The translations under genes and the position numbers were made by a program. A stretch of 64,000 nt of DNA from Rhodoluna limnophila (GTDB lineage: Bacteria; Actinomycetota; Actinomycetes; Actinomycetales; Microbacteriaceae), in the NCBI GenBank assembly GCA_945883505.1, contig CAMCXL010000001.1:124001-188000 (forward strand), in the 5' to 3' direction. How positions within the stretch are numbered: the stretch's first letter is position 1; each line of letters begins with the position of its first letter. The notes under the pieces are model-generated. The model saw only the letters and a list, made by a program, of their open reading frames with translations. It searched no databases and was not told the origin of the DNA. Shown here piece after piece: positions 8,577 through 19,588 of the stretch.

Positions 8577-11500
8577 TTGTCGCCTCCAGGATCTCTTGCC
8601 ATACGGCGTCACCGTCTGGGTCGATGCCTTGAGACTGGGCAGCTTCGCGAATCTGACTCACGCTCGCAAAGTCGGTGGGCATAACAACCGTAAAGTTTGA
8701 CTTCTCAGCTTCAAAGTCTTCAAGTAGGCGCTTTGCTAGCAATGATCCAGTTTGCTCGACGTGAGCCAGAAGTAGAGCCTTGAGTTCAGCTGCAAGAGTC
8801 TCGTCGAGAGCTAGCAGCCTCAAATCATCAATCTTTAGCGCTTCCGGATTGACTTTCTGCTTCGAGAGCTTATAGACGAATGCGTAGCCACCGCTCATTC
8901 CAGCGCCTAGGTTTCGACCCGTGCGTCCAAGAATTACAGCGCGCCCGCCTGTCATGTATTCAAGAGCGTGGTCCCCCACGCCTTCGACGACAGCTGTAGC
9001 GCCTGAGTTTCGAACTAGGAAGCGCTCCCCCACTATTCCGGACAGGAACATCGAACCGCCGGTTGCACCATAACCAATAACGTTTCCAGCGATGATGTTC
9101 TCTTCAGCTGGAAAACTTGATGACTCATCGGGGCGCACAACAATGGTCCCTCCGCTTAGACCCTTACCGACGTAGTCATTCGAGTCTCCAATCAGCATTA
9201 GCTTCAGGCCTCTAGGAATGAAAGCCCCAAAAGACTGACCAGCAGAACCACGAAGTGTGACTCTGATAGTTGAATCCGCGAGACCCTCAACTCCGAAGCG
9301 CTTGGTTATTTCATGGCCCAACATTGTGCCAACAGCCTGCTCGGTGTTTCTAATCGGAAGATCGACCTCAACTACTTGAGCATCTTCAAGGGCCCGCTCC
9401 GACAAAGCAATGATCTTGTGATCGAAGTGCTTATCTAGCTCGTGATTCTGAGTCGTAAACCTTCTCTTAGGAGCGTTAGCTCCCAGTCCTGAACCCTGAA
9501 GAATTGGAGTCAGATCTAAACCGTCCGCTTTCCAATGGTGAATTGCCTTGTTGACATCAAGCAAATCAGTTTGGCCAATCGCCTCGTCCATCGAGCGGAA
9601 TCCGAGGCTAGCAAGAATCTCTCGCACCTCCTGAGCCAGGAATTCAAAGAAGTTGATGACGAACTCGGGCTTGCCGCTAAAGCGGCTTCGAAGAACTGGG
9701 TTCTGTGATGCAACCCCAACCGGACAGGTGTCCAAGTGGCAAACTCGCATCAAAATGCATCCAGAGACGACCAATGGAGCGGTAGCAAAGCCGTACTCCT
9801 CGGCACCCAGGAGCGCCGCAACAACAACGTCCTTACCTGTTTTCATCTGACCGTCAACCTGAACCGAAACGCGATCACGAAGGCCATTTAGCATAAGGGT
9901 CTGCTGAGTTTCAGCAAGTCCAAGCTCCCAGGGTGTTCCTGCGTGCTTTAGTGAATTCAACGGTGATGCTCCAGTTCCACCATCGTGTCCAGAAACTAGG
10001 ATCACGTCGGCTTTCGCCTTGGCAACTCCAGCAGCAACAGTTCCGATACCGACCTGGCTTACCAGCTTGACGTGTACGCGTGCCGCGGAGTTTGCACGCT
10101 TTAGGTCAAAGATAAGTTGCTTCAGGTCTTCAATCGAATAGATGTCGTGATGTGGTGGTGGCGAGATTAGACCAACACCCGGGGTTGAGTATCTAACTTT
10201 TGCAATCCACGGGTAGATCTTGTTGGCCGCAAGCTGTCCACCTTCACCAGGCTTAGCACCCTGCGCCATTTTGATCTGAATGTCATCTGCACTGGATAGG
10301 TACATGCTGGTCACACCAAAGCGCCCGGAAGCAACCTGTTTAATGGCTGAGCGCCGTTCTGGATCTAAAAGACGTTCAAGGTCTTCGCCGCCCTCACCAC
10401 TGTTGGACTTGGCTCCAAGTCGGTTCATGGCAATTGCCAAAGTCTCGTGGGCCTCTTGGGAGATCGAGCCGTAGCTCATGGCGCCGGTTGCAAACCGCTT
10501 CACTATCTCGGAAACTGGCTCAACCTCATCGATTGGAACAGCCGGGCGCACACCTTCCTTGAACTTGAATAGTCCTCGGAGAGTCATCAGTCGCTCAGCC
10601 TGGTCATCGACGGCGTTGGTGTATTGCTTGAAGATGTCGTATCTCTTGGCTCTAGTTGAATGCTGCAGCTTGAACACAGTCTCTGGGTTAAATAGGTGGG
10701 GCGGTCCTTCACGTCGCCATTGGTACTCCCCACCGATGTCAAGATTGCGGTGGATGTTGACGGCTCGCTCTACCGGATAGGCGCTTGCGTGCCGCGCAGC
10801 AATTTCCTGATGCAGAACGTCAATACCAATTCCACCAAGCTGAGAGATTGTTCCCGTGAAGTACTTCTCTACAACATCGGCGTTCAAGCCGATTGCCTCA
10901 AAACACTGCGCACCACTGTAGGAAGAGACGGTCGAGATGCCCATCTTGGACATGATCTTCAATACCCCTTTACCCAGTGACTTGATTAGATTGCTAGAAG
11001 CGTCCTCGAAGGATATTCCCTGGATGGCTCCTTCTCGAACCATCAACTCAACAGACTCAAGCGCGAGGTACGGGTTGACCGCAGCCGCTCCGTAGCCTAC
11101 GAGAGCAGCAACATGGTGCACTTCACGAACGTCTCCAGCTTCAACTACCAGTCCCACCATGGTGCGACGACCAGTGCGAATCAGGTGGTGATGAACTGAC
11201 GAGGTAAGAAGTAGTGATGGAATCGGAGCCATGTCACGGTTCGAGTTGCGATCAGAAAGAATCAAATAGGTGACACCGTTAGAAATTGCCTCGTCGACTT
11301 CCGAGTTGATCTTAGAAAGTCTTTGTTCTAGCGCATCGGCACCATCGGCCACACGGTAAAGACCCTGAACGACAAACGCCTCGCCGCTTCCAGGGATCTC
11401 GTCAATGTGCTTGATTTTTGCAAGCTCGTCGTTGCTTAGGGCTGGGAAATCGAGGATCACCTGATGTGCATGTGAGGGTCCAGCCGATAGTAAGTTTCGC

Positions 11501-13125
11501 TCTGGACCGATACCGGTCGACAGGGAAGTCACTACCTCTTCACGAATTGCGTCCAGCGGAGGGTTCGTGACCTGAGCAAACTGTTGCACGAAGTAGTCAA
11601 ATAGCAGTCTTGGTCGGTCGCTGATTGCAGCAATTGGAGTATCCGAGCCCATTGAACCAAGTGGTTCAGCCCCGGCCAGCGCCATTGGCTTAAGTAATAT
11701 CTTGAGCTCTTCCTCGGTGTATCCGAAGGTGCGCTGGCGTCTATTAACAGAAGAAGAAGTGTGAGCGATGTGCTCGCGCTCCGGCAAATCACGCAGGTGG
11801 ATTCGGTTGTCCCCGAGCCACTTATCCCAGGGCTCCGACGCAGCAATTTCGGCTTTGATTTCATCATCTTCGATGATGCGTCCGGCCACTGTGTCGACCA
11901 GGAACATCTTCCCCGGCTGCAGTCTTCCCTTGCGAACAATCTTTGATGGTTCAATGTCTGCAACGCCAATCTCCGATGCAAGAACCACCAAGCCATCCTC
12001 AGTGATGATATACCTACCCGGGCGAAGACCATTTCTATCAAGGGTTGCGCCCACCAAAGAACCGTCTGTGAAGATAACTGCGGCTGGACCATCCCATGCT
12101 TCCATCAGCATCGAATGATATTCGTAGAAGCTCTTTCTGGCTGGTTCGATGTCAGTGTGCTTTTCCCAGGCTTCAGGAATCATCATCATCATGGCGTGAG
12201 GCAAGGATCTACCCGCGAGGTACAAAAGCTCAAGCACCTCGTCAAATGAGGCGCTGTCACTGGCACCCTTAGTAATGATTGGCTTCAAAGATTCGATGTC
12301 CCCAAGTAGCTCTGATTTTAGCTGAGCCTCTCGAGCTCTCATCCAGTTGCGATTTCCTCGAACTGTGTTGATTTCTCCATTGTGAGCAATCATTCGGTAC
12401 GGGTGAGCTAGTGGCCAGGAAGGAAAGGTGTTGGTTGAGAATCTCGAATGAACCAACGCCAGCGAAGAAACCATTGTTCGGTCGCTAAGGTCTGGAAAGA
12501 ACGGTTCCAGCTGCAAGGTGGTGACCATACCCTTGTAGACGATTGTCTTTGCGGACAACGATGGGTGGTAGAGCCCAATCTCAATTTCACTGCGCTTCCG
12601 AAGTCTAAATAGCTTTCGCTCCAGATCCATCTCGGTTGCCCCGGCTGTTGACTCAACAAATACCTGAGAGATATATGGCATCGCTTCCCTGGCTAGGTCA
12701 CCAAGGGTTGAAGGATCCGTCGGGACATCGCGCCAGGCAAGTACTAGTAAGTTCTCGGAGATCGCGAGTGATTCAAAGGCTTGACGTTCGCGAGCTCGCT
12801 CTGTAGCGTCGTTTGATTCGAATACTAGGCCAACGCCATATCTACCTGCTTCGGGCAGAGTGATTTTGAGCTGAGTCCTGAAGAATGCGTCTGGCACCTG
12901 CATCAAGATTCCAGCTCCGTCACCGGTTCCCGCATCTGATCCAACGGCGCCGCGGTGCTCAAGGTTCCGCAGCGCGTTCAAAGCGGTCTCGATTATGTCG
13001 TAGCCGGGTGTGCCTCGAAGAGTTGCCACCATAGCCAAACCACAGGCGTCCTTCTCGTTCTCTGGCTTGTAAAGGCCAGAGCTTGGGAAGCGACCGAATC
13101 GCTCAAAGGGGGAAATTGCGCGCAT
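8569..13125 (-). CDS. gltB: Glutamate synthase (NADPH) large subunit
   Basis: 1518 aa, full length. A class II glutamine amidotransferase domain (about 28-430) has its nucleophile at Cys28 in KDACGLAM, which implies removal of a 27-residue propeptide. The central and FMN-binding synthase domains follow (about 480-1200), with the 3Fe-4S cysteines in [15 protein letters not shown]. The GXGXG beta-helix domain is at the C-terminus (about 1260-1500). It hydrolyses glutamine and transfers the ammonia through an internal tunnel to 2-oxoglutarate. ATG at 13125 has GGAG six nt upstream. The 108-nt gap before lgt suggests that the gltBD unit has its own promoter. Confidence 0.97.
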   Translation of the reverse strand: MRAISPFERFGRFPSSGLYKPENEKDACGLAMVATLRGTPGYDIIETALNALRNLEHRGAVGSDAGTGDGAGILMQVPDAFFRTQLKITLPEAGRYGVGLVFESNDATERARERQAFESLAISENLLVLAWRDVPTDPSTLGDLAREAMPYISQVFVESTAGATEMDLERKLFRLRKRSEIEIGLYHPSLSAKTIVYKGMVTTLQLEPFFPDLSDRTMVSSLALVHSRFSTNTFPSWPLAHPYRMIAHNGEINTVRGNRNWMRAREAQLKSELLGDIESLKPIITKGASDSASFDEVLELLYLAGRSLPHAMMMMIPEAWEKHTDIEPARKSFYEYHSMLMEAWDGPAAVIFTDGSLVGATLDRNGLRPGRYIITEDGLVVLASEIGVADIEPSKIVRKGRLQPGKMFLVDTVAGRIIEDDEIKAEIAASEPWDKWLGDNRIHLRDLPEREHIAHTSSSVNRRQRTFGYTEEELKILLKPMALAGAEPLGSMGSDTPIAAISDRPRLLFDYFVQQFAQVTNPPLDAIREEVVTSLSTGIGPERNLLSAGPSHAHQVILDFPALSNDELAKIKHIDEIPGSGEAFVVQGLYRVADGADALEQRLSKINSEVDEAISNGVTYLILSDRNSNRDMAPIPSLLLTSSVHHHLIRTGRRTMVGLVVEAGDVREVHHVAALVGYGAAAVNPYLALESVELMVREGAIQGISFEDASSNLIKSLGKGVLKIMSKMGISTVSSYSGAQCFEAIGLNADVVEKYFTGTISQLGGIGIDVLHQEIAARHASAYPVERAVNIHRNLDIGGEYQWRREGPPHLFNPETVFKLQHSTRAKRYDIFKQYTNAVDDQAERLMTLRGLFKFKEGVRPAVPIDEVEPVSEIVKRFATGAMSYGSISQEAHETLAIAMNRLGAKSNSGEGGEDLERLLDPERRSAIKQVASGRFGVTSMYLSSADDIQIKMAQGAKPGEGGQLAANKIYPWIAKVRYSTPGVGLISPPPHHDIYSIEDLKQLIFDLKRANSAARVHVKLVSQVGIGTVAAGVAKAKADVILVSGHDGGTGASPLNSLKHAGTPWELGLAETQQTLMLNGLRDRVSVQVDGQMKTGKDVVVAALLGAEEYGFATAPLVVSGCILMRVCHLDTCPVGVASQNPVLRSRFSGKPEFVINFFEFLAQEVREILASLGFRSMDEAIGQTDLLDVNKAIHHWKADGLDLTPILQGSGLGANAPKRRFTTQNHELDKHFDHKIIALSERALEDAQVVEVDLPIRNTEQAVGTMLGHEITKRFGVEGLADSTIRVTLRGSAGQSFGAFIPRGLKLMLIGDSNDYVGKGLSGGTIVVRPDESSSFPAEENIIAGNVIGYGATGGSMFLSGIVGERFLVRNSGATAVVEGVGDHALEYMTGGRAVILGRTGRNLGAGMSGGYAFVYKLSKQKVNPEALKIDDLRLLALDETLAAELKALLLAHVEQTGSLLAKRLLEDFEAEKSNFTVVMPTDFASVSQIREAAQSQGIDPDGDAVWQEILEATIG

Positions 13126-13218
13126 GCATCACTCCAATCAAAAATTTTGATGGGACAACGCTGGCCCGAACGACAGTTATGAATAGAAACTGGAACCAGG
13201 CACTTGTGATGCCGACAT

Positions 13219-13234
13219 AAGCCCTGTGGGGCTT
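13219..13234 (-). terminator. Short hairpin at the lgt stop, possible terminator
   Basis: AAGCCC and GGGCTT pair around a 4-nt loop, with the lgt stop codon at the 5' foot. The minus-strand tail, ATGTCGG, is not U-rich, so intrinsic termination is uncertain. It marks the 3' end of the long gene run that begins at rpsD. Confidence 0.35.
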
Positions 13235-14190
13235 TACTTCTCTGACTCTAGCTTATTACCAGAGTCTTGCTCCAGGCCATCTTGAGCTTGCTCAGGATTG
13301 GATCCTGAGTCGGTACTCTGGGCAGCCACTGGGGTCTGGGGCTCTTTACCAGGTAGGTAAACGGTTGCCTCTAGGCCGGTGTGCCTTCTGGACTGGATAA
13401 CGATAATAGCCATACCAATCAGGATTCCGAAGATAGCCGACCAAATGTTGATTCTCAGGCCCAGAATGATCTCGCTAGGGTCGATGCGAATCGCCTCAAC
13501 CCAGACGCGCCCGATTGAGTAGTAAACCAGGTATAGCCCAAGCATTTTGCCCCAGCGCAACTTGAATCTATTGTCGGCAGCCAGTAGCAATGCAACTCCG
13601 GCTAATGACCAAATTGATTCGTAAAGAAAGGTTGGGTGAAAAAGAACACCCTCCGGTAAGCCGGCTGGGTAGGCAGGATTACTGCTTGAAATCTCTAATC
13701 CCCAAGGAAGATCGGTAGGAACGCCAAAGAGTTCGTTATTAAAGTAGTTTCCCCAGCGGCCAATTGCCTGTGCCAGCAACACTCCCGGTGCTACCGCATC
13801 AAGGTATGAAGTAAACCTGATACCTGATTGCCTTGCGCCAATGTAAGCTCCGAGCGAACCAAAGATCAATGCACCGTAGATCGCTAGTCCACCCTCCCAA
13901 ATTCGAAACACCGCCAGAAGATCAGCACCTTGAAAGAAGTAATCGTTTGGGTGGGTTAAGACGTGGAAAAACCTTCCACCAAGAATTCCAAATGGTATTG
14001 CCCACAGTGAGACATCCAGCGCAATTCCAGACTCTGCTCCTCGCGCGCGAAGTCTTGCTTCGGTAAGAACCAGAGCAACAATTATTCCAGTCAGGATAAA
14101 TAGCGCATAGAAGTGAATCCGCAGCGGACCTAGTTCAATAAAACTTATCTCCGGTGAGGGAATCGAGGTCAGGATAGATTCGAACTTCAT
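13234..14190 (-). CDS. lgt: Prolipoprotein diacylglyceryl transferase
   Basis: 318 aa, a multi-pass membrane enzyme with about seven hydrophobic segments. It has the Lgt signature AIGRWGNYFNNELFG near residue 150 and WEGGLAIYGALI near 100. It moves a diacylglyceryl group from phosphatidylglycerol to the lipobox cysteine of prelipoproteins, at the cytoplasmic membrane. The C-terminal 45 residues are polar and variable, as in other actinobacterial Lgt proteins. The start overlaps the trpA stop by 4 nt; the trpA-lgt pairing is conserved in actinobacteria although the two functions are unrelated. Confidence 0.96.
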   Translation of the reverse strand: MKFESILTSIPSPEISFIELGPLRIHFYALFILTGIIVALVLTEARLRARGAESGIALDVSLWAIPFGILGGRFFHVLTHPNDYFFQGADLLAVFRIWEGGLAIYGALIFGSLGAYIGARQSGIRFTSYLDAVAPGVLLAQAIGRWGNYFNNELFGVPTDLPWGLEISSSNPAYPAGLPEGVLFHPTFLYESIWSLAGVALLLAADNRFKLRWGKMLGLYLVYYSIGRVWVEAIRIDPSEIILGLRINIWSAIFGILIGMAIIVIQSRRHTGLEATVYLPGKEPQTPVAAQSTDSGSNPEQAQDGLEQDSGNKLESEK

Positions 14191-14969
14191 TTGGATTTGC
14201 CCTTCGCTAATTCAGCAACTTTTGCCTTCAATTCTTCGATACCGCCGTGTTGGTAGGCCTTCACGAAAGCCGACCCAACAATAGCCCCATCGGCGTAGCT
14301 GTTTATCTCCCTGACCTGCTTGGCAGTGGAGACACCAATCCCAACCGCAGTCATCGAATCTGGACCCTGCGACCTTACCGCCGCAACAACTTGCTTGGCC
14401 TTTTGGTCGAGGTCTTCTCGCGCTCCAGTTATTCCCATTGTTGAAACAGCGTAAACAAAACCCTTAGAGCTTGAGCAGGCCGCCTCTGTTCTGGTCGCCG
14501 AGCTTGTCGGCGTTGCGAGAAAGACCCGGTCTAGATTGTGCTCATCGGTAGCCTTGATCCAACCAGCAGCTTCGTCTGGAATCAGATCGGGTGTTATGGC
14601 ACCTGCCGCGCCGGCCTCAGAAAGCTCTTTGGCGAACCGTTCTTGGCCAAACTGCATAACTGGGTTCCAGTAGGTCATAACCAGAACCGGCGCTTGAACC
14701 CTGGATGCGACTTCGCGAACAGCTTCAAAAGTGTCTTTTAGTTTAAAACCATTTGCCAAGGAGAGCTCGGTGGCCTGCTGGATAACGAGGCCATCCATTA
14801 CTGGGTCGCTATAAGGAATGCCGAGCTCAAGCACATCGACTCCGGATTCGCACATCGCAACAGCAGCATCGATTGATTCCCGCATCGAGGGAAAACCTAA
14901 TGGGAAGTATCCAATGAGAGATCCGCCGGTTGCCTTGTTAGCCTTTAGCACATCCGAGGTTCGACTCAT
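14187..14969 (-). CDS. trpA: Tryptophan synthase alpha subunit
   Basis: 260 aa, a complete TIM barrel. The catalytic acids are E48 and D59 within [14 protein letters not shown]. It cleaves indole-3-glycerol phosphate to indole and glyceraldehyde 3-phosphate and channels indole to TrpB. It overlaps trpB by 4 nt upstream and lgt by 4 nt downstream, typical of coupled translation of the alpha-beta pair. Confidence 0.97.
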   Translation of the reverse strand: MSRTSDVLKANKATGGSLIGYFPLGFPSMRESIDAAVAMCESGVDVLELGIPYSDPVMDGLVIQQATELSLANGFKLKDTFEAVREVASRVQAPVLVMTYWNPVMQFGQERFAKELSEAGAAGAITPDLIPDEAAGWIKATDEHNLDRVFLATPTSSATRTEAACSSSKGFVYAVSTMGITGAREDLDQKAKQVVAAVRSQGPDSMTAVGIGVSTAKQVREINSYADGAIVGSAFVKAYQHGGIEELKAKVAELAKGKSK

Positions 14970-16165
14970 GAGATAAACCCAAAGTACTTAGCAGCTGTCT
15001 CCATGTCCTTATCCCCTCTACCGCTGAGGTTGATGAGAACCTTGCTGCCTGGACGAAGCGAAGGCATCAGTTTCTCAATGCCTGCAAGAGCGTGAGCTGT
15101 CTCAATAGCTGGAATGATTCCCTCTGTTTGAGCCAGTAGCCTAAGTGCAGTCATTGCCTCTGTGTCAGTGATTGGAATGTACTCGGTTCGGCCGATGTCT
15201 TTTAGCCAGGCATGCTCTGGGCCAACTCCTGGATAGTCAAGTCCTGCAGAAATCGAGTGTGACTCGCTGGTTTGCCCGTCTTCATCTTGCAGCAGATAAC
15301 TCTTCGCTCCGTGCAGAACTCCCGGTCTTCCCATGCTTAGCGTTGCTGCGTGGCGAAGTGTCTCAACACCATCTCCGGCTGCTTCCATCCCAACTAGCCG
15401 CACGTTTTCATCGTCTAGGAAGGCATGGAAGATTCCTATCGCATTCGATCCTCCGCCAACACAGGCTGCCACCACATCTGGCAAGGAACCTACCTGATCA
15501 AGCATTTGTTGCCTTGACTCGATCCCAATCACCGAGTGAAAATCCCGAACCATGGTTGGGAAAGGATGTGGTCCGGCAACTGTTCCAAGTAGATAATGAG
15601 TAGTTTCGACATTCGCAACCCAGTCTCTTAGGGCTTCGTTGATTGCGTCTTTTAGTGTTCGAGACCCGGTGGTAACCGCAACCACCTCAGCACCAAGAAG
15701 ACGCATTCTGGCGACGTTCAGGGCTTGTCGAATGGTGTCAACTTCTCCCATGTAGACCACACACTCAAGTCCAAGTAATGCTGCGGCAGTGGCGCTAGCT
15801 ACGCCATGCTGTCCTGCGCCAGTTTCGGCAATGATCCGCTTTTTGCCCATGCGCTTGGCTAGTAATGCCTGACCGAGAACATTGTTGATTTTGTGAGACC
15901 CAGTGTGATTGAGATCTTCACGCTTGAGAAATACTCTGATGTCTCCAATTGACGCGGCGAACTTTGGCGCCTCGGTAATTATCGAAGGGCGTCCGGTATA
16001 GGTCTTGTGAAGGTGAGCCAGCTGCTCAATGAACGCAGGATCCTTCCTGGCATGCTGGTAGGTGGCGTCTAGTTCGTCAAGCGCCGCAATTAGGGATTCA
16101 GGGACGAAACGTCCACCGAACTCACCGAAATACGGCCCGACCTGATCTGCTAGTTTTTCCGCCAT
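14966..16165 (-). CDS. trpB: Tryptophan synthase beta subunit
   Basis: 399 aa, TrpB1 type. The PLP lysine is K92 in HTGSHKINN; the substrate loop is [10 protein letters not shown] and the phosphate-binding loop is GGGSNAIG. It condenses indole with serine to give tryptophan. It lies 11 nt after trpC and overlaps trpA by 4 nt. Confidence 0.98.
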   Translation of the reverse strand: MAEKLADQVGPYFGEFGGRFVPESLIAALDELDATYQHARKDPAFIEQLAHLHKTYTGRPSIITEAPKFAASIGDIRVFLKREDLNHTGSHKINNVLGQALLAKRMGKKRIIAETGAGQHGVASATAAALLGLECVVYMGEVDTIRQALNVARMRLLGAEVVAVTTGSRTLKDAINEALRDWVANVETTHYLLGTVAGPHPFPTMVRDFHSVIGIESRQQMLDQVGSLPDVVAACVGGGSNAIGIFHAFLDDENVRLVGMEAAGDGVETLRHAATLSMGRPGVLHGAKSYLLQDEDGQTSESHSISAGLDYPGVGPEHAWLKDIGRTEYIPITDTEAMTALRLLAQTEGIIPAIETAHALAGIEKLMPSLRPGSKVLINLSGRGDKDMETAAKYFGFIS

Positions 16166-16176
16166 AGTAAGAAAGT

Positions 16177-16956
16177 CTAAGCCTTTGGAATTTGCCTAAA
16201 GGCCTCTATCAAGGCAGTAGCATCCCCTGTGACAAGTGCCTCTCCAACCAGCACACAATCAGCGCCAGCTTTAGCGTAGTTCGCCACATCCTCAACACCG
16301 CGAACGGCTGATTCAGCCACTTTTATTGAGTCAGTCGGGAGCTTCTGGGCAAGGGATTCAAACAGGTCCCGGTCGGTCTCGAATGTGGTTAAATCCCGCG
16401 CGTTGATGCCAACCAGTTTTGCCCCGATTGAGGAAGCAAGTTCCACCTCCGCCTCATTATGAGTTTCAATAAAGGCAGTCATCCCCAAAGACTCCACAAA
16501 TGCCTTGAGCCTCACCAGAACATTCGTTTGCAATCCAGCCGCAATCAACAAGACAATGTCGGCGCCGTGTGCTCGCGCTTCTAAGATTTGATACTCGTTA
16601 GCAATAAAGTCTTTCCGAAGTACTGGGACACTAACGGCTCCGCGAACTTTATCCAGATCGTGCAAAGATCCAAGAAAGGATCGCTGCTCGGTTAGGACGC
16701 TAATAGCTCCAGCACCGGCCTGCTGATAGTTAGTTGCCAAGGCCGCAGGATCTGGAATCAACGCCAGATTCCCCTTCGAAGGGCTGGCTCTTTTTATCTC
16801 TGCAATTACCTGAATGTTTTCACCGCTGGCCAATAATGAGCATGCGTCGATGGGTTCCAATGCTGATAGCGCAAGCTTCTCAAGCTCAGATATAGGAACT
16901 AGTTCCTGTCGCGATGCTGCATCGGCTAGGGATCCAGCGTAGAGATCTTCCAGCAA
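16177..16956 (-). CDS. trpC: Indole-3-glycerol-phosphate synthase
   Basis: 259 aa, a single-domain TIM barrel with IKRASPSKG and PVLRKDFI, the latter holding a catalytic lysine. It closes CdRP to indole-3-glycerol phosphate. There is no TrpF domain fused to it; in actinobacteria the bifunctional PriA/HisA isomerase supplies that step, but its gene is not in this window. The start is TTG at 16956, directly after the TAA of the upstream small protein (TAATTG), with no spacer. Confidence 0.96.
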   Translation of the reverse strand: MLEDLYAGSLADAASRQELVPISELEKLALSALEPIDACSLLASGENIQVIAEIKRASPSKGNLALIPDPAALATNYQQAGAGAISVLTEQRSFLGSLHDLDKVRGAVSVPVLRKDFIANEYQILEARAHGADIVLLIAAGLQTNVLVRLKAFVESLGMTAFIETHNEAEVELASSIGAKLVGINARDLTTFETDRDLFESLAQKLPTDSIKVAESAVRGVEDVANYAKAGADCVLVGEALVTGDATALIEAFRQIPKA

Positions 16957-17178
16957 TTAGTGCTTGGACTTTGATCCGCCGACTCCGTAGCCGGCTCTTT
17001 TCAGAAATAATCCAACTGCTAGGCCAACAACTGCAAGGCCCGCGGAGGCAAACACAAGAACAGGGATGTCAAACCAGAAAAATAGCGTGCCAAGAGCAAA
17101 AGCTACGATGATGATGGAAACGGTTGCCCAAGCGGCCACAGAATCGCCGTGACCTGGATCGGTTTGATTTTCAGACAT
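16957..17178 (-). CDS. Small membrane protein of the trp cluster (DUF6704-like)
   Basis: 73 aa from ATG at 17178 (MSENQTDPGHGDSVAAW). The open frame extends to 17214, but AGGGAG lies about 10 nt before the inner ATG. A polar N-terminus with HGDSVAAW is followed by two hydrophobic segments (about residues 17-36 and 38-58) and a basic, Gly/Ser-rich tail. The HGxxxAAW motif before two membrane segments is typical of a small family found next to trpC in actinobacterial trp operons. I recall it as DUF6704, which should be confirmed by profile search. Function unknown. It abuts trpC with no gap. Confidence 0.75.
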   Translation of the reverse strand: MSENQTDPGHGDSVAAWATVSIIIVAFALGTLFFWFDIPVLVFASAGLAVVGLAVGLFLKRAGYGVGGSKSKH

Positions 17179-17220
17179 GAATTTGATTCTCCCTCTGGAT
17201 AAAAAGTTTACCAAGGAACC

Positions 17221-17751
17221 TTAGCTCTGGCTCTCCCAAAGCTCCCCCGGGTCTTGTGCTTGCGAGGTCTCAACTTTGGCCCGAACGGTAGGCGTCTTAG
17301 CAAAAACCAGTGCCACCAAAACAGCCAGATTCAGTGCCAATAGTGCCGCGTAGATGTACCAAAGGTTGTTGTCCAAAGCCAGTTCAACCAGCTGCGCTTG
17401 GCTAGCAACCCCCTCGACTCCGGTTGCTTTGGTGATTTCTCCCGCAACCGCCAGCTGTGCGGCTTCCTCTGCGCTGCTAATCACCACAAAAAGGTGCCAG
17501 GCGATTATGGGCAGCTGTAGGGCTGCAATGGCCTTAGCTACAACTGCCGGGGTGAATATCGCAGCTAGAAGCGATGCTCCCTGTAGTAGAACCAGCGCAC
17601 TGATGATGGGAAAAGTTGTGTATCCAGTGACCTGAATTGCCTGACCACCCGAGGCTGGCGAAAGCAACACATCTACCCAACTGAACCCTGCAACCAAAGT
17701 CAGTGACAGTACGTTCAAGAGCCAGATTCCATTAAGAAGCTTCCGGTTCAT
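17221..17751 (-). CDS. Trp biosynthesis-associated membrane protein
   Basis: 176 aa with four hydrophobic segments at about 8-28, 43-66, 70-92 and 128-152, and a polar, acidic tail. Its position directly after trpE and before trpC, its length and its topology match the conserved Trp-operon membrane protein family of actinobacteria (Trp_oprn_chp, TIGR02234/PF09534). No enzymatic motif is visible. It may take part in transport or in anchoring the pathway, but neither is shown. The start overlaps the trpE stop by 4 nt (ATGA). Confidence 0.85.
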   Translation of the reverse strand: MNRKLLNGIWLLNVLSLTLVAGFSWVDVLLSPASGGQAIQVTGYTTFPIISALVLLQGASLLAAIFTPAVVAKAIAALQLPIIAWHLFVVISSAEEAAQLAVAGEITKATGVEGVASQAQLVELALDNNLWYIYAALLALNLAVLVALVFAKTPTVRAKVETSQAQDPGELWESQS

Positions 17752-19262
17752 CGACCAAACCTCAGCATGTGGTTAGCAGCGTGGATAGCTCTAAGTGGAG
17801 CAGACGCCTTGCTCAGAGTTTCTTGATTCTCAGTCTCAGCAACGCTGTCTAGAACAATACCGGCACCAGCTTGCACGTGGGCGTGGCCGTCTCGAATCAC
17901 CGCTGTTCGAATAGCGATTGCCAGATCAGCATTGCCAGCAAAGTCGAAGTAGCCAACCACTCCCCCAAAGAGGCCACGGTTGACTGGCTCGAGAGCTTCG
18001 ATGATCTCTAGGGCGCGAGGTTTAGGTGCTCCCGATAAAGTACCAGCTGGAAAAGTTGCCTTCACAACCTCAACTGCTGAAGCACCGTCTCTCACTATGC
18101 CCTCTACCGTTGACACCAAATGCATGATGTGGCTGTATCGCTCGACCGTCATGAACTCCGTGACGGCCACCGAGCTGGGCTCGCATACCTTCAGCAGATC
18201 GTTTCTGGCAAGATCAACCAGCATTAAATGCTCGGCCTTTTCCTTTTCGTCCGCGCTTAGCTCGGTCGCCAAGGCTGCATCGGCTTCAGCTGAAGTACCG
18301 CGCGGTCTTGAACCAGCTATTGGATGAAGTACAGCCTTGCCGGACGAGACGCGAACAAGAGCCTCCGGCGATGAACCCACTACTGCGAAGTCGCCATGGT
18401 CGTCAAAAAAGTTCAACAGATACATATATGGGCTTGGATTTATTGCCCTTAGCATCCGATACACATCAAGAGCACTTGCCTTTGTTGCAACATCAAAGCG
18501 CTGCGAGACGACCACCTGGAAAACATCACCTGCAATAACGTGCTTTTTTGCAGCCTCAACGACTTGCATAAACTCTTTATCAGATGTCCGCCTCGTGAAC
18601 TCAGGATCGGCGTTTAGGTCAACTTCAGCAAGAAAGGTCTCACCTTTAGCAAGCAGACCGGTTTTCATAGCGAGAATCCTAGAAAGCGCCGCTTGGTACT
18701 GGCTCTCTACATCGACCGACTGGTCGATGTATATGTTTGAAACAAGCTTCAGTGAGGAATCCAAATGATCGACAATGACCATGTCTCGAACCACGGCCAT
18801 GGCTAGATCAGGTGTTGGAAACTCCTTTGGTTTTGGTTTGGCAATGGATTCGATCTGGTGAATTGTGTCCCAGCCCATTAGCCCCACCATTCCCGAGACC
18901 AGCGGCGGCAGGCCCTGCACCGGCGCAGCTCGCCAATTTCGTTGTAGCTGCTCGAGAGCTTCAAACCCGGAAAGAGCTGACAAGTCAATTTGAGACATCG
19001 AATTCGGAGTATCGGTATCGCTTCCTAACCACTTCAAACCCTCATCTGATGAAACCAAGAAACCAACGCTCGAAACCCCGATAAAGCTATATCTTGACCA
19101 GACACCCTGCTCGGCCGACTCCAGCAGGAAACTTCCCTTCATAGATGCGCCAAGCTTTTCGAATATAGACAGGGGCGTTTCGGTGCCTGAAAATACCGAT
19201 TCAACTATTGGGATTACTTGATATGAGTTTGCTAGTTTCTTTGCCTCGTCCCGCGAAATCAT
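17748..19262 (-). CDS. trpE: Anthranilate synthase component I
   Basis: 504 aa. The N-terminal lobe holds the tryptophan-binding region (LLESAEQGVWSRYSFIG near residue 48) and the C-terminal chorismate-binding domain has FQVVVSQRFD, GSSPEALVRV, HPIAGSRPRG and ATFPAGTLSGAPK. It makes anthranilate from chorismate with ammonia delivered by TrpG, which is not encoded here. It overlaps hisI by 4 nt upstream. No trp leader peptide or attenuator fits, because the start lies inside hisI, so regulation is likely by feedback or at a distant promoter. Confidence 0.97.
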   Translation of the reverse strand: MISRDEAKKLANSYQVIPIVESVFSGTETPLSIFEKLGASMKGSFLLESAEQGVWSRYSFIGVSSVGFLVSSDEGLKWLGSDTDTPNSMSQIDLSALSGFEALEQLQRNWRAAPVQGLPPLVSGMVGLMGWDTIHQIESIAKPKPKEFPTPDLAMAVVRDMVIVDHLDSSLKLVSNIYIDQSVDVESQYQAALSRILAMKTGLLAKGETFLAEVDLNADPEFTRRTSDKEFMQVVEAAKKHVIAGDVFQVVVSQRFDVATKASALDVYRMLRAINPSPYMYLLNFFDDHGDFAVVGSSPEALVRVSSGKAVLHPIAGSRPRGTSAEADAALATELSADEKEKAEHLMLVDLARNDLLKVCEPSSVAVTEFMTVERYSHIMHLVSTVEGIVRDGASAVEVVKATFPAGTLSGAPKPRALEIIEALEPVNRGLFGGVVGYFDFAGNADLAIAIRTAVIRDGHAHVQAGAGIVLDSVAETENQETLSKASAPLRAIHAANHMLRFGR

Positions 19263-19588
19263 TCGAGCTCCAGGGCTTCAAAGTTTTCAAAGCAGCTTCG
19301 CTTACCAGTGTGGCAAGCAGGTCCCGATTCCCTGACAACGGCGAGCAGGCCGTCTTTATCACAATCGGCGTGCAGACTAATAAGCTCTTGGGTATTTCCG
19401 GAAGTCAAGCCCTTGTGCCAAATCTCCTTGCGAGACCGCGAGTAGAAATGGGTTTCTCCGGTTTCCAGCGATAGCCTAATGCTCTCTCTAGACATGTACG
19501 CCATCATGAGCACACGGTTATCTAGTGCTGACTGAACAGTGACCGGAATAAGACCCGACGCATCAAATTGAAGATCGGATAGCTTCAT
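19259..19588 (-). CDS. hisI: Phosphoribosyl-AMP cyclohydrolase
   Basis: 109 aa, a complete single-domain enzyme. The metal-binding motifs are [10 protein letters not shown] and CHTGKRSCF. It opens the purine ring of phosphoribosyl-AMP in step 3 of histidine synthesis. It is not fused to HisE, which is encoded separately at 21196-21459. It overlaps hisF and trpE by 4 nt each, tying histidine genes to tryptophan genes. Confidence 0.96.
   Translation of the reverse strand: MKLSDLQFDASGLIPVTVQSALDNRVLMMAYMSRESIRLSLETGETHFYSRSRKEIWHKGLTSGNTQELISLHADCDKDGLLAVVRESGPACHTGKRSCFENFEALELE

Noticed and set aside
11532-12092. 186-codon minus-strand open frame inside gltB
   Set aside because: Another frame of the same strand within gltB, which is continuous and complete from 13125 to 8569; it is not a frameshifted piece.
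17748-19320. Trp leader peptide or attenuator ahead of trpE
   Set aside because: The start lies within the hisI stop overlap and there is no noncoding leader.
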